A stretch of 11,598 nucleotides of DNA from Gammaproteobacteria bacterium (lineage in GTDB: Bacteria; Pseudomonadota; Gammaproteobacteria; Pseudomonadales; Halieaceae): positions 1-11,598 of the forward strand of contig JAAEZV010000031.1 in NCBI GenBank assembly GCA_018222695.1. Direction: 5' to 3'. A program made the translations under genes and the position numbers. The notes beneath the pieces are model-generated. The model made no database searches. It was given only the letters and a program-made list of their open reading frames with translations, and was not told where the DNA came from. Shown here in pieces: positions 1 through 6,017 of the stretch. Position 1 is the stretch's first letter; every line of letters starts with the position of its first letter.

Positions 1-101
1 CTCACTGTGGCGCCGGCCTAGGAGCGGATAATCAGGAGATTCTCGGTGACGAGCTCGGTGTGGAAGATCTTGAGGACTTGGCAGCGCGGAGTGTCATCTG
101 A
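1..101 (+). CDS. CaiB/BaiF-type (class III) CoA-transferase, C-terminal fragment
   Basis: Read from base 3, the plus strand gives about 32 residues ending in TGA at 99-101. The fragment reads GAGLGADNQEILGDELGV and then an acidic stretch ending in SVI. This matches the usual C-terminus of family III CoA-transferases, where a Gly-rich 'P-x-L-G-x-(H/D)-(T/N)-x-E-(I/V)-L' segment is followed by 'LG' and a helix ending in '(G/S)VI'. The enzymes move CoA between acids such as succinate, itaconate, mesaconate or carnitine. The 5' end lies outside the window, so no catalytic Asp is visible and the substrate cannot be inferred. It is the only candidate here for the acid-activating step that the MaoC, CitE and acyl-CoA dehydrogenase genes would need. 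The call rests on a short motif only. Confidence 0.65.
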   Translation, partial: HCGAGLGADNQEILGDELGVEDLEDLAARSVI

Positions 102-123
102 GCGTGTCTAAATTTCAGCAATG

Positions 124-161
124 CTAAACCCGCGTCTCGCTCAATCATAAAGCGGGTTTAG
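124..161. terminator. Inverted repeat, possible bidirectional terminator
   Basis: CTAAACCCGC (124-133) and GCGGGTTTAG (152-161) are perfect 10-base complements around an 18-nt spacer. The repeat begins 22 nt after the CoA-transferase stop and lies downstream of the minus-strand hydrolase gene, which ends at 304, so it sits between two converging units. No clear T-run follows on either strand, and the loop is long for an intrinsic terminator. It could instead be a protein-binding or recombination-like site. The rest of 102-303 shows no convincing gene on either strand. Confidence 0.4.
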
Positions 162-303
162 ACCATCACGATTCGAGAAGCGACCTCCTGGGGCTGTCCG
201 GTGAACTACATCGGAGCGCTGAGACAGTCGCCGCGCACTCTTCGGCAAAAGTGATTCCACGGATACCTCGGCTGGTAATTGCCCGGCTAAGTGACTCCCA
301 GAC

Positions 304-1107
304 TCAGTGAGCACCCAGGAAGTCAAACAGGATCTTGCCGAAGGCAATCTTCTCTTCTTTGCCTGCGACAACGTGGGCCACGTCATCCATCGTGACTCCC
401 ACGGAATTTCTGAGCCCTTCTTCGAGGGGCTTGGTCGTGCGAGGCCCGGTAATGATGTCCTCGCCCGCGTGAATCACAAGCGTCGGCGCCTCTATCTCAC
501 CGAGGTGCGGGCGAATGTCGTGCCCCCGGCAGGCTTGCACAAAGCGCAGATGGGTTTGGATACGTCCCTCCAGCGCGCCCCACACACCGCCGCTGCCGAG
601 AAGTTTCTCCCGATTGGCGTTGTAGTAGTCAGGCTTAAACGACAGCGAGGCGACCATCGACTGAAAGGCGTGGAATCCAGCGTGTTCGTGGATGTCACCA
701 AATGCCTGAAGGTGGTCCGAGAGCATGGGGTCGGCCCAGGTCCAGCAGCCCATATTCACCATACATCGCACCAGGTCAGGCCGCTTAACCGCCACCCACT
801 GACCGATGCACGCACCAATGCCGACCAATCCCACGAAATACACCGACTTCATATTGAGGTGATCCAACAGCCCAATAATGTCGTCGGCAAACAACTGCGT
901 TGAAGGCTCCATCGAGTAGTCATCGGTTGACTCACCGAGCCCCCGGTAATCGATGATGACGGTCGAGAACTGATCGGTCATGCCTCTCGCCAGATAATGA
1001 TGCCGGCCGTGACAGAACGTGTCCCAGCCACCGATATAAACGGCTGGCGGCCCGTCGCCATGCACCTCGTAATACATGTCGTGTCCGTTGATCTGGGCAA
1101 TAGGCAT
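304..1107 (-). CDS. Alpha/beta-hydrolase-fold protein without the usual Ser nucleophile
   Basis: 267 aa, a normal length for a single-domain alpha/beta hydrolase. The fold is visible in order: a strand and oxyanion-like loop (VYIGGWD, about 23-29), the DYRGLGES turn (53-60), the nucleophile elbow region FVGLVGIGACIGQW (91-104), the acid in HAGED (Asp217) and the late His in DVAHVV (His245). The expected G-x-S-x-G is absent: lining up the following helix (IGQW, then KRPD) with lactonase-type relatives puts Gly96 where Ser should be. Cys100 lies in G-A-C-I-G but is four residues later. The elbow resembles that of NDRG proteins, which keep the fold without catalysis. The ATG is preceded by AGGAGA about 7 nt upstream, a good ribosome site. 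It follows the amidohydrolase gene by 77 nt on the same strand, so the two are probably co-transcribed. It may be a non-hydrolytic or unconventional enzyme. Confidence 0.85.
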   Translation of the reverse strand: MPIAQINGHDMYYEVHGDGPPAVYIGGWDTFCHGRHHYLARGMTDQFSTVIIDYRGLGESTDDYSMEPSTQLFADDIIGLLDHLNMKSVYFVGLVGIGACIGQWVAVKRPDLVRCMVNMGCWTWADPMLSDHLQAFGDIHEHAGFHAFQSMVASLSFKPDYYNANREKLLGSGGVWGALEGRIQTHLRFVQACRGHDIRPHLGEIEAPTLVIHAGEDIITGPRTTKPLEEGLRNSVGVTMDDVAHVVAGKEEKIAFGKILFDFLGAH

Positions 1108-1184
1108 GATGGTTCTCCTAACGAATAATCGAATTCAATGGTGTGACACTAAGTTGGCAGGCACTGTCCGACCCAGCAGATCGC

Positions 1185-1802
1185 TCAGAGTCCATTGATA
1201 TGTGCCAGCACACTTTCCAGATCAGTGACATCGGCATAGCGCCGACCCACGTCCCGAAGGTTGCTCGCATGGGCTTCCTCGTCCTGATCTCCACAGCAGT
1301 CCGCAGGGACAATCGTGCGGTAACCGGCTGAGAAGCTATCCACGATCGAAGCGCGCACACACCCCGAGGTCGTGCAGCCTGTGATAATGGTGGTGTCAAT
1401 ACAATGGGTGACCAACCACGGCTTGAGTGGGGTCTCATAAAAAATAGAAGGTGCCGTTTTGATGAACTGGAAGACGTACTCATCGTCGCGGATGCGTGGA
1501 TCAAGCTCGGTGCACGGATGCCCGTGATAGAAGCTGCCGTCATAAAGAGAGTCAATCTTCCAATAGGTCATCTCATCGGGACCCCCCCAGGACACCGCGC
1601 AGGAAGCGACCGGGACGCCTTTGGACTTGCACGCCGCGAGTAGCACCGCAGTATTGTCCACAGCGCGCTGCACGTGATCGCTGCGACCCAGTGGATTACT
1701 GGCATCCGTAAAGCCTTGCTGGAAATCGACCATAACGAGCGCTGGCCGCTCACCAAATCCGATATCGCGCTGGCCGTAGCCAGCCTCTGCAAATTTATCC
1801 AT
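1185..1802 (-). CDS. Isochorismatase-family cysteine amidohydrolase (N-carbamoylsarcosine amidase-like)
   Basis: 205 aa, typical of the family. The catalytic triad is visible: Asp26 in ALVMVDFQ, Lys115 in FIKTAPS and the nucleophile Cys148 in TSGCVRAS. The TSGCVRA block and the 'SIFYETPL' segment after Lys115 are closest to N-carbamoylsarcosine amidase/maleamate amidase-type members, which hydrolyse a C-N amide bond and release ammonia, rather than to isochorismate hydrolases. It should be cytoplasmic; no signal peptide is seen. The start at 1802 has no strong Shine-Dalgarno sequence; GGGAT lies upstream. A TTGAAA / CATATT pair 18 nt apart (1867-1872 and 1843-1848, minus strand) could be its promoter, facing that of the second isochorismatase gene. 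Pairing with an alpha/beta-hydrolase-fold gene recalls nicotinate (nicD/nicF) and pyrimidine (rutB/rutD) degradation, but the substrate is not readable here. Confidence 0.9.
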   Translation of the reverse strand: MDKFAEAGYGQRDIGFGERPALVMVDFQQGFTDASNPLGRSDHVQRAVDNTAVLLAACKSKGVPVASCAVSWGGPDEMTYWKIDSLYDGSFYHGHPCTELDPRIRDDEYVFQFIKTAPSIFYETPLKPWLVTHCIDTTIITGCTTSGCVRASIVDSFSAGYRTIVPADCCGDQDEEAHASNLRDVGRRYADVTDLESVLAHINGL

Positions 1803-1851
1803 GGGTCATGGGATCCCGTTGTCTTGGTCACGTCGGTCACGCAATATGACT

Positions 1852-1867
1852 TAGAATGTACGGATGT
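1852..1867. promoter_or_regulatory. Divergent promoter region with a weak operator-like site
   Basis: TAGAAT at 1852-1857 is a near-consensus -10 box for the plus-strand isochorismatase gene, though no good -35 lies 16-18 nt upstream. It runs straight into ATGTACGGATGT (1856-1867), which matches the better palindrome ATGTCCGGACAT at 7471 in 9 of 12 positions. The placement relative to the -10 box is the same as at the regulator and MmgE/PrpD promoters. The site also falls in the spacer of a possible minus-strand promoter for the other isochorismatase gene. The right half is degenerate, so this is the least certain of the four copies. Confidence 0.3.
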
Positions 1868-1888
1868 TTCAAGGACGGCGATCCCGCT

Positions 1889-2572
1889 ATGAGCCAGCCC
1901 AGCTTCATCGACAACTTCAGTCAGCAGTTTTCTCTAGAACCCAGTCGCACAGCCCTGCTGGTCATCGACATGCAAAATGCCACGGGCAATCGCAACATGG
2001 GGCTCGGCAAACTGCTGGCGGAACAAGGCCAAAGCGAGTCCGCTCAATATCGCTTTGATCGCATCGACAACCTGCTGATCCCCAATATCCAAAGGCTCAT
2101 TGCGGGGTTCCGCGACGCCGGCGCGCACGTGATCTGGATCACCTACGGCGCTAATGCGGCTGATGCCAGCGACGCGCCTCATCACATCGCCCCCATCATT
2201 AAAGCCACCAACAACATAGCGGGTCAGCCCGAGCATGAGGTGGTCGATGCGCTGAAGCCCGGGCCCGGCGATCTGGTGTTGAACAAGACGACTCAGGGTG
2301 CGTTTCGTTCTACCGCACTGGACAGCTCGCTGCGCGCGCTGGGTGTCGATACTGTGGTCTCTACCGGGGTCTCCACCAATAACTGTGTCGCCATGACGTC
2401 GATGGAAGCCTGTGATCTGCAATACCGAGTAGTGGTGACCAGTGACGCCACCGGCACCGATAGCGAAGAGATGCAGGAAGCGACACTGACCATGCTGAAA
2501 CGACTGTGGTCCCGCGTCCTCACGACCGACGAAGTCCTCAGCGAACTCACCGCTGGAGGAAGCCGGACCTGA
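1889..2572 (+). CDS. Isochorismatase-family cysteine hydrolase (second copy)
   Basis: 227 aa from the ATG at 1889. An in-frame ATG at 1856 exists, but it sits inside a -10/operator-like stretch, and its 11 extra residues (MYGCFKDGDPA) do not look like family sequence. The 1889 start has AAGGACGG about 10 nt upstream. Triad residues counted from 1889 are Asp27 in LLVIDMQN, Lys133 in LNKTTQGAF and the nucleophile Cys166 in STNNCVAMT. It therefore appears active, but it differs clearly from the first isochorismatase-family protein (NNCV instead of SGCV, and a long insert after the first motif), so the two are not a recent duplication. Members hydrolyse amides, ureides or enol ethers; RutB-type ureidoacrylate hydrolases share the general layout. 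It is divergent from the first copy and is followed directly by an exporter gene. Confidence 0.9.
   Translation: MSQPSFIDNFSQQFSLEPSRTALLVIDMQNATGNRNMGLGKLLAEQGQSESAQYRFDRIDNLLIPNIQRLIAGFRDAGAHVIWITYGANAADASDAPHHIAPIIKATNNIAGQPEHEVVDALKPGPGDLVLNKTTQGAFRSTALDSSLRALGVDTVVSTGVSTNNCVAMTSMEACDLQYRVVVTSDATGTDSEEMQEATLTMLKRLWSRVLTTDEVLSELTAGGSRT
2555..2560 (+). promoter_or_regulatory. Ribosome binding site deciding the DMT start
   Basis: GGAGGA lies 8 nt before the CTG at 2569-2571. That CTG overlaps the TGA stop (2570-2572) of the isochorismatase gene as CTGA. Overlaps of the ATGA/GTGA type are standard for coupled genes; here the first base is C. The site argues for a start at 2569 rather than at the distant upstream GTG (2506), which has no comparable site. 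Confidence 0.55.
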
Positions 2573-3486
2573 CCCTCCTCCAGAACCCCCGTCTCATCGG
2601 CGGGCTGTTGGTAGCCATCGGGGCCGTCTTACTGGCCGCCAAGGGGCTCTTCGCCAAAGCCCTGTATGGCATGGGCCTCAGCTTTCACGACGTAGCAGCT
2701 ATTCGCTCGGTGCTGGCAGTGCCGGGCTTCGCACTGCTGGCGTGGCTGTATCGCAGCAAAACCATCGCGGAGCGGGATAGCACCTCGCGGCGCAAAGACT
2801 TGCTGCTTGCCCTCTTTGCCGGATTCCTCTGCTACTACCTCGGGGCTCTGGCGAACTTTTATGCCCTGACCATCATCGACGCCAGCGTCGAGCGGCCATT
2901 GCTGTTTGCCTACCCCATCTTCGTGGTCATCATTACCACAGTGGTCACGCGACAACCGCCTTCGGCGAGGGTGTTGCTCGCGTTGCTGTTGACCACGCTG
3001 GGGGTCGTGCTGGTGACCGGCGCTCTCAACGCCCGCCTCTCGGCCAGCCAATGGTCTGGTATGGCGTGGATCCTGTTCTGCTCATTAAGTATTGCCATTT
3101 ACACCCTCATCAGCGGTGAGCTGACCCAGCGGCTGGGCAGCGGCCTATTTACCCTCACTGCGATGACGGCGGCCGCGGCCGGCATGGCGGTCCATTATCA
3201 AATTTTTGCAGGCTGGGAGAATGTCGATCTATCCGTTCCCGCGTGGTGGACGCTCGCAGCGCTCGTGGTCTTCTCCACCGTTTTACCGCTATTCCTGATG
3301 GCTGAAGGCGTGCGTCGAGTCGGTGCATCCAGGGCCTCGCTGATTAGCACGCTAGGGCCACCCGCCACCGCCATCATGGCGCAGGAGCTCACAGGCGAGA
3401 TCCTCGCCCCTGCCCAGTGGCTTGGTATTGCATTGGTGCTGATCGGCGTCATAGCGCTCGAGGTCCGGCGACAACGGCCCACCTGA
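2569..3486 (+). CDS. EamA/DMT-superfamily transporter
   Basis: 305 aa from a proposed CTG start at 2569. A GTG at 2506 would add 21 Arg/Pro-rich, charged residues (RPHDRRSP and so on) that are unlike the start of an EamA protein. The protein is very hydrophobic, with about ten predicted membrane segments in two EamA repeats. The first runs from about residue 10 to 150 and contains the charged patch SKTIAERDSTSRRKD on a loop. The second runs from about 163 to 298 and contains the conserved-type 'ASLISTLGPPATAI' segment before the last helices. Such proteins sit in the inner membrane and usually export amino acids, metabolites or toxic intermediates. The start overlaps the preceding isochorismatase stop, so co-translation is likely, and the cargo may be a substrate or product of that enzyme. 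That link is inference. Confidence 0.85.
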   Translation: MTLLQNPRLIGGLLVAIGAVLLAAKGLFAKALYGMGLSFHDVAAIRSVLAVPGFALLAWLYRSKTIAERDSTSRRKDLLLALFAGFLCYYLGALANFYALTIIDASVERPLLFAYPIFVVIITTVVTRQPPSARVLLALLLTTLGVVLVTGALNARLSASQWSGMAWILFCSLSIAIYTLISGELTQRLGSGLFTLTAMTAAAAGMAVHYQIFAGWENVDLSVPAWWTLAALVVFSTVLPLFLMAEGVRRVGASRASLISTLGPPATAIMAQELTGEILAPAQWLGIALVLIGVIALEVRRQRPT

Positions 3487-3510
3487 ACGCAGCCTACAGC
3501 TCGCTTTGAG

Positions 3511-3539
3511 TTGGTATTTCAGGTAAATGTCCGTACAAT
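3511..3539 (+). promoter_or_regulatory. Sigma70-like promoter of the dioxygenase gene
   Basis: TTGGTA (3511-3516) and TACAAT (3534-3539) are separated by 17 nt. The -10 box has 5 of 6 and the -35 box 4 of 6 consensus bases. It lies just after the DMT stop and about 30 nt before the ATG at 3569, so the dioxygenase gene probably has its own promoter in addition to any read-through. An operator-like palindrome covers the region up to and including most of the -10 box. Confidence 0.5.
3527..3538. promoter_or_regulatory. GntR operator candidate before the dioxygenase gene
   Basis: ATGTCCGTACAA matches the perfect palindrome ATGTCCGGACAT (7471-7482) in 10 of 12 positions and keeps the TGT-N4-ACA frame. 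It overlaps the -10 box TACAAT. Its own ATG is in frame with the dioxygenase but lies between the -35 and -10 boxes, so it cannot be in a transcript from this promoter. Confidence 0.45.
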
Positions 3540-3568
3540 TAGGAAATACCAGATTTGAGGCCTTGTTC

Positions 3569-4414
3569 ATGTACGGTACACGCTCGTTGGGCGCCAGCTT
3601 CGGCGCTGAAGTGCTGGATTTCCAGCTCTCCGGAACACCTTCGGAAGCCGACATTGCGGCAATTCGAGGCCTGTGGGCAGAACACAAACTGTTGCTGTTC
3701 CGGAATCAGTCCTTCGACGAGGCAACACTCGTGGGCTTCAGTCGCCAGTTCGGCGATCTGGAGATTCACGTGAGGGAGGAGTATCTCTCCCCCGAGCACC
3801 CCGAGATTCTCTATGTGTCCAATATCGAGCGTGACGGACGGCGCATCGGGATTCTTTCCGATAGCGAGGTTGGCTGGCACTACGATCAGATATACCTACC
3901 CAAGCCTGCCGTGGGCTCTCTGCTCATGGCTGACACGCTTCCCCCGGAGGGCGGCAACACGGAATTCGCGGACATGTGTGCGGCCTGGGAGGCACTTCCC
4001 GAGGCAACGCGCGAGAAATTGGATGGCTGTCTGGCCAATCAATCCTACGAGGCTTTTAACCAGGCCTACAGCGTACCCACCAATAACAAGCAAAAGGCGC
4101 GGTCGCCGGACATCCATCAGCCGATCGCGCGAACGCATCCAGTCACGGGAAGAAAAGCGCTGTATCTGTGCCCCGGCATGACCACCGAGATCGTGGGCTG
4201 GGATGCTGATGAGAGCGCCGAAATGCTGGCGTTTCTCTTTGACTGGACCACCAAGCCGGAATTTGTGTACTCACACGCTTGGCAACCGGGTGATGCACTC
4301 ATGTGGGACAACGCCTGCACGATGCATCGCAGAGACCCTTTTGATCCCGCACATGCCCGTTTAATGAAGCGCACCACTATCCTGCCGCCCGCAGAGCTGG
4401 CGGTGCCGTTCTAA
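3569..4414 (+). CDS. TauD/TfdA-family Fe(II)/2-oxoglutarate-dependent dioxygenase
   Basis: 281 aa from the ATG at 3569, which has GAGG 8 nt upstream. An in-frame ATG at 3527 would add 14 residues but lies inside the predicted promoter. From 3569 the protein begins MYGTRSLGASFGAEV, placing the 'GAEV' element where TauD relatives have it. The iron triad is complete: the H-x-D of WHYDQ (His104, Asp106) and the distal His253 of TMHRRDPFD. Arg264 and Arg268 follow at +11 and +15, the same spacing as the 2-oxoglutarate-binding arginine region of TauD. The family hydroxylates taurine, 2,4-D, alkyl sulfates, carnitine precursors and similar small acids, giving succinate and CO2. The substrate is unknown. 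It is likely cytoplasmic, the last gene of the plus-strand unit, and apparently under the palindromic operator. Confidence 0.93.
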   Translation: MYGTRSLGASFGAEVLDFQLSGTPSEADIAAIRGLWAEHKLLLFRNQSFDEATLVGFSRQFGDLEIHVREEYLSPEHPEILYVSNIERDGRRIGILSDSEVGWHYDQIYLPKPAVGSLLMADTLPPEGGNTEFADMCAAWEALPEATREKLDGCLANQSYEAFNQAYSVPTNNKQKARSPDIHQPIARTHPVTGRKALYLCPGMTTEIVGWDADESAEMLAFLFDWTTKPEFVYSHAWQPGDALMWDNACTMHRRDPFDPAHARLMKRTTILPPAELAVPF

Positions 4415-4429
4415 CCCTGAGGTTCCTAT

Positions 4430-4447
4430 GCCGCCCGCAGGGGCGGC
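4430..4447. terminator. GC-rich hairpin between convergent genes
   Basis: GCCGCCC (4430-4436) and GGGCGGC (4441-4447) form a 7-bp stem closed by the tetraloop GCAG. It fills the 40-bp gap between the dioxygenase stop and the HpaB/AbfD-like stop, so it could end transcription from both sides. Only a short ATTT follows on the plus strand, so termination strength is uncertain. The 11-mer GCCGCCCGCAG also occurs at 4384-4394 inside the end of the dioxygenase gene. Confidence 0.6.
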
Positions 4448-4454
4448 GATAGAT

Positions 4455-6017
4455 TTAGTCTTCAGCGCTACCCTCTGGCAGAGCTGGAGGCTGGCAACCG
4501 GTTGCACAACATTGCCCTGGCTGTTTCTGGCGGTCTGGTGCGCCGGAAGAGCCGGTCTCTGCAACGCCGCGATCCAGCAGTCGCTCCACCAATGAACGCC
4601 GCTCCTCGATGGGATAACGCCGGTAGATCTCACGCTTCATCGCCTGAGGCGAACCACCCCCGTGCAAACTGATAACGGAGTACCAGCCACCGGTTGACGA
4701 GGCCGTGATGTCCTCCATGAAACGGGCCACCTGCATCCGTTGGTCGTACGGGATGTCCGGACGCCCTGCCAGCACTGAAGCCAGGTCCCCGGAGGTTGCA
4801 GGGTTGTGATCTTCATCCGGCCCGGGCAAGGCCACGATCAACCCGCCAGACACCTCGTGTGCAATGCGATGCATGTCGTAGATCTGCGTGGCCAGCAGCA
4901 ACTTGCCGACATTGGAGAAGATGGGCTCGGGCATCCACGACCCGCAGGGATCCTCAACGCCATAGACCGACGCCGCCACGCCGCAGGCAAAGAAGCCTTC
5001 TACCAGCTTGATCAGCTCGGCCATGCTGTCTCGCAAATGGGGGACGGTATCCATATCGAGACCGTTGGCCTCGGTCATGAGAGAACCGGCACCGATCAGC
5101 AGATCTCCAAAACCGGCGCGCGCGCCGATGCAGCTGTGTCGGTGGTGGTTGGCGTAGGACGTCACCAAATGCTCGGTGTAGTCATGCTCACCTGCAAAGA
5201 ACACCTGATCCCAGGGCACCAGCACCTGATCAAAATGACACACGGCAGTGCTTTGGCCATATTTGGCACTGAAATGCGCTGCCGCCTCACCGGGCCGGCC
5301 CGCCGGCCGCGAAATAATCGTCAGCCCCTTGGCATCAATGGGTACCGCACAGCAGACCGCAAAGTCAGCATCCTCCTCGCGCATGGTTCGGCATGGCATT
5401 ACCAGCAACTCGTGCATGTAGGGGCCACCCGTCACAATGGCTTTCACCCCTGAAATCACGATGCCATCCGCACGCCGCTCAACAATGTGCACGTAGCTAT
5501 CAACAACCTCTTGATCCCCGGGTCGCTTACTCCGATCACCTTTACCGTCCGTCATGGCGACACCGAGGGTCAGATCTTCATCCTGAATGCGGTGTAGGTA
5601 GGACAGGAAGCGTTCATGCTGCTCTCCCCCGGTGTCTTCAGTCATCTGCCAAGTGGCCTGATAAATGGCATTGAGCGCATCGTGGGTCAGATAGCGCTGT
5701 GCGCAACCACTCTCGCGGCAGACCAGTCGCACCGCCTCCAACTTAGAGAGCAGGTCCTCGCTATGCCGATTGATGTGTAGCATGCGGTTCACGGTCTTAC
5801 CCGAGGTCGCCTGCTCGGCCAACATCAAGCCGCCGTACTCAGGTTTCTGGGCAAACTCATAGGTCACGCCGACCGCTCGAACTCCCGGCTGCAGCCGCGG
5901 GTCATCCGCGACCGACTCGACACGGTCCCCGTCGACATACACCGTGGGGCTGTACTCGCGCAAACTTTCTTCGTAATCGGCCGCGCTCATGATGCGACCA
6001 CCAGCTTTCATTAACAT
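4455..6017 (-). CDS. HpaB / 4-hydroxybutyryl-CoA dehydratase (AbfD) superfamily flavoprotein
   Basis: 520 aa with an acyl-CoA-dehydrogenase-like fold. Several stretches resemble AbfD more than 4-hydroxyphenylacetate 3-hydroxylase: TYEFAQ (53-57 region), GKTVNR (73-78), AMTDGKGDR (154-162), KAIVTGGPYMHE (192-203), GARAGFGDLLIGAG (298-311) and LHGGGSPQA (451-459). AbfD holds a [4Fe-4S] cluster with three Cys and one His. Here only the first Cys (105, in SGCAQRY) and the His (292, in HHRHS) are kept; the second Cys position is Tyr109 and the third is Ala299. A flavin monooxygenase or a cluster-free dehydratase/isomerase is therefore likelier than a true AbfD. A linker-like tail from about 486 contains CCATGC, unlike the family. 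The start at 6017 follows GGGAGAG and overlaps the MmgE/PrpD stop; an ATG at 6011 forms TAATG with it, and residue 10 (Met) is another possible start. No HpaC-type flavin reductase is present. Confidence 0.85.
   Translation of the reverse strand: MLMKAGGRIMSAADYEESLREYSPTVYVDGDRVESVADDPRLQPGVRAVGVTYEFAQKPEYGGLMLAEQATSGKTVNRMLHINRHSEDLLSKLEAVRLVCRESGCAQRYLTHDALNAIYQATWQMTEDTGGEQHERFLSYLHRIQDEDLTLGVAMTDGKGDRSKRPGDQEVVDSYVHIVERRADGIVISGVKAIVTGGPYMHELLVMPCRTMREEDADFAVCCAVPIDAKGLTIISRPAGRPGEAAAHFSAKYGQSTAVCHFDQVLVPWDQVFFAGEHDYTEHLVTSYANHHRHSCIGARAGFGDLLIGAGSLMTEANGLDMDTVPHLRDSMAELIKLVEGFFACGVAASVYGVEDPCGSWMPEPIFSNVGKLLLATQIYDMHRIAHEVSGGLIVALPGPDEDHNPATSGDLASVLAGRPDIPYDQRMQVARFMEDITASSTGGWYSVISLHGGGSPQAMKREIYRRYPIEERRSLVERLLDRGVAETGSSGAPDRQKQPGQCCATGCQPPALPEGSAED

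Noticed and set aside
108..161. Integron attC-like site (GTCTAAA ... TTTAGAC with inner repeats)
   Set aside because: The core boxes do not fit GTTRRRY/RYYYAAC exactly, the paired inner boxes are missing, and no cassette array or integrase is present.
195..206. CTGTCCGGTGAA as another copy of the operator
   Set aside because: Only the left half matches, and it lies downstream of the CoA-transferase and hydrolase genes, not before a gene.
141..386. 81-residue minus-strand frame at the left edge
   Set aside because: It overlaps the hydrolase 3' end in another frame, has no motif and no convincing ribosome site.
307..903. 198-residue plus-strand open frame
   Set aside because: It lies antisense to the well-supported alpha/beta-hydrolase-fold gene and has no recognisable domain; the same holds for the other long antisense frames under the MmgE/PrpD, lyase, HpaB/AbfD-like and dehydrogenase genes.
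1164..1175. CTGTCCGACCCA before the alpha/beta-hydrolase-fold gene as an operator
   Set aside because: About 7 of 12 matches with the symmetry broken; this is expected by chance in such sequence.
4384..4440. 11-bp direct repeat GCCGCCCGCAG as a mobile-element footprint
   Set aside because: One copy is coding sequence and the other is part of the hairpin; no transposase or flanking repeat structure is present.
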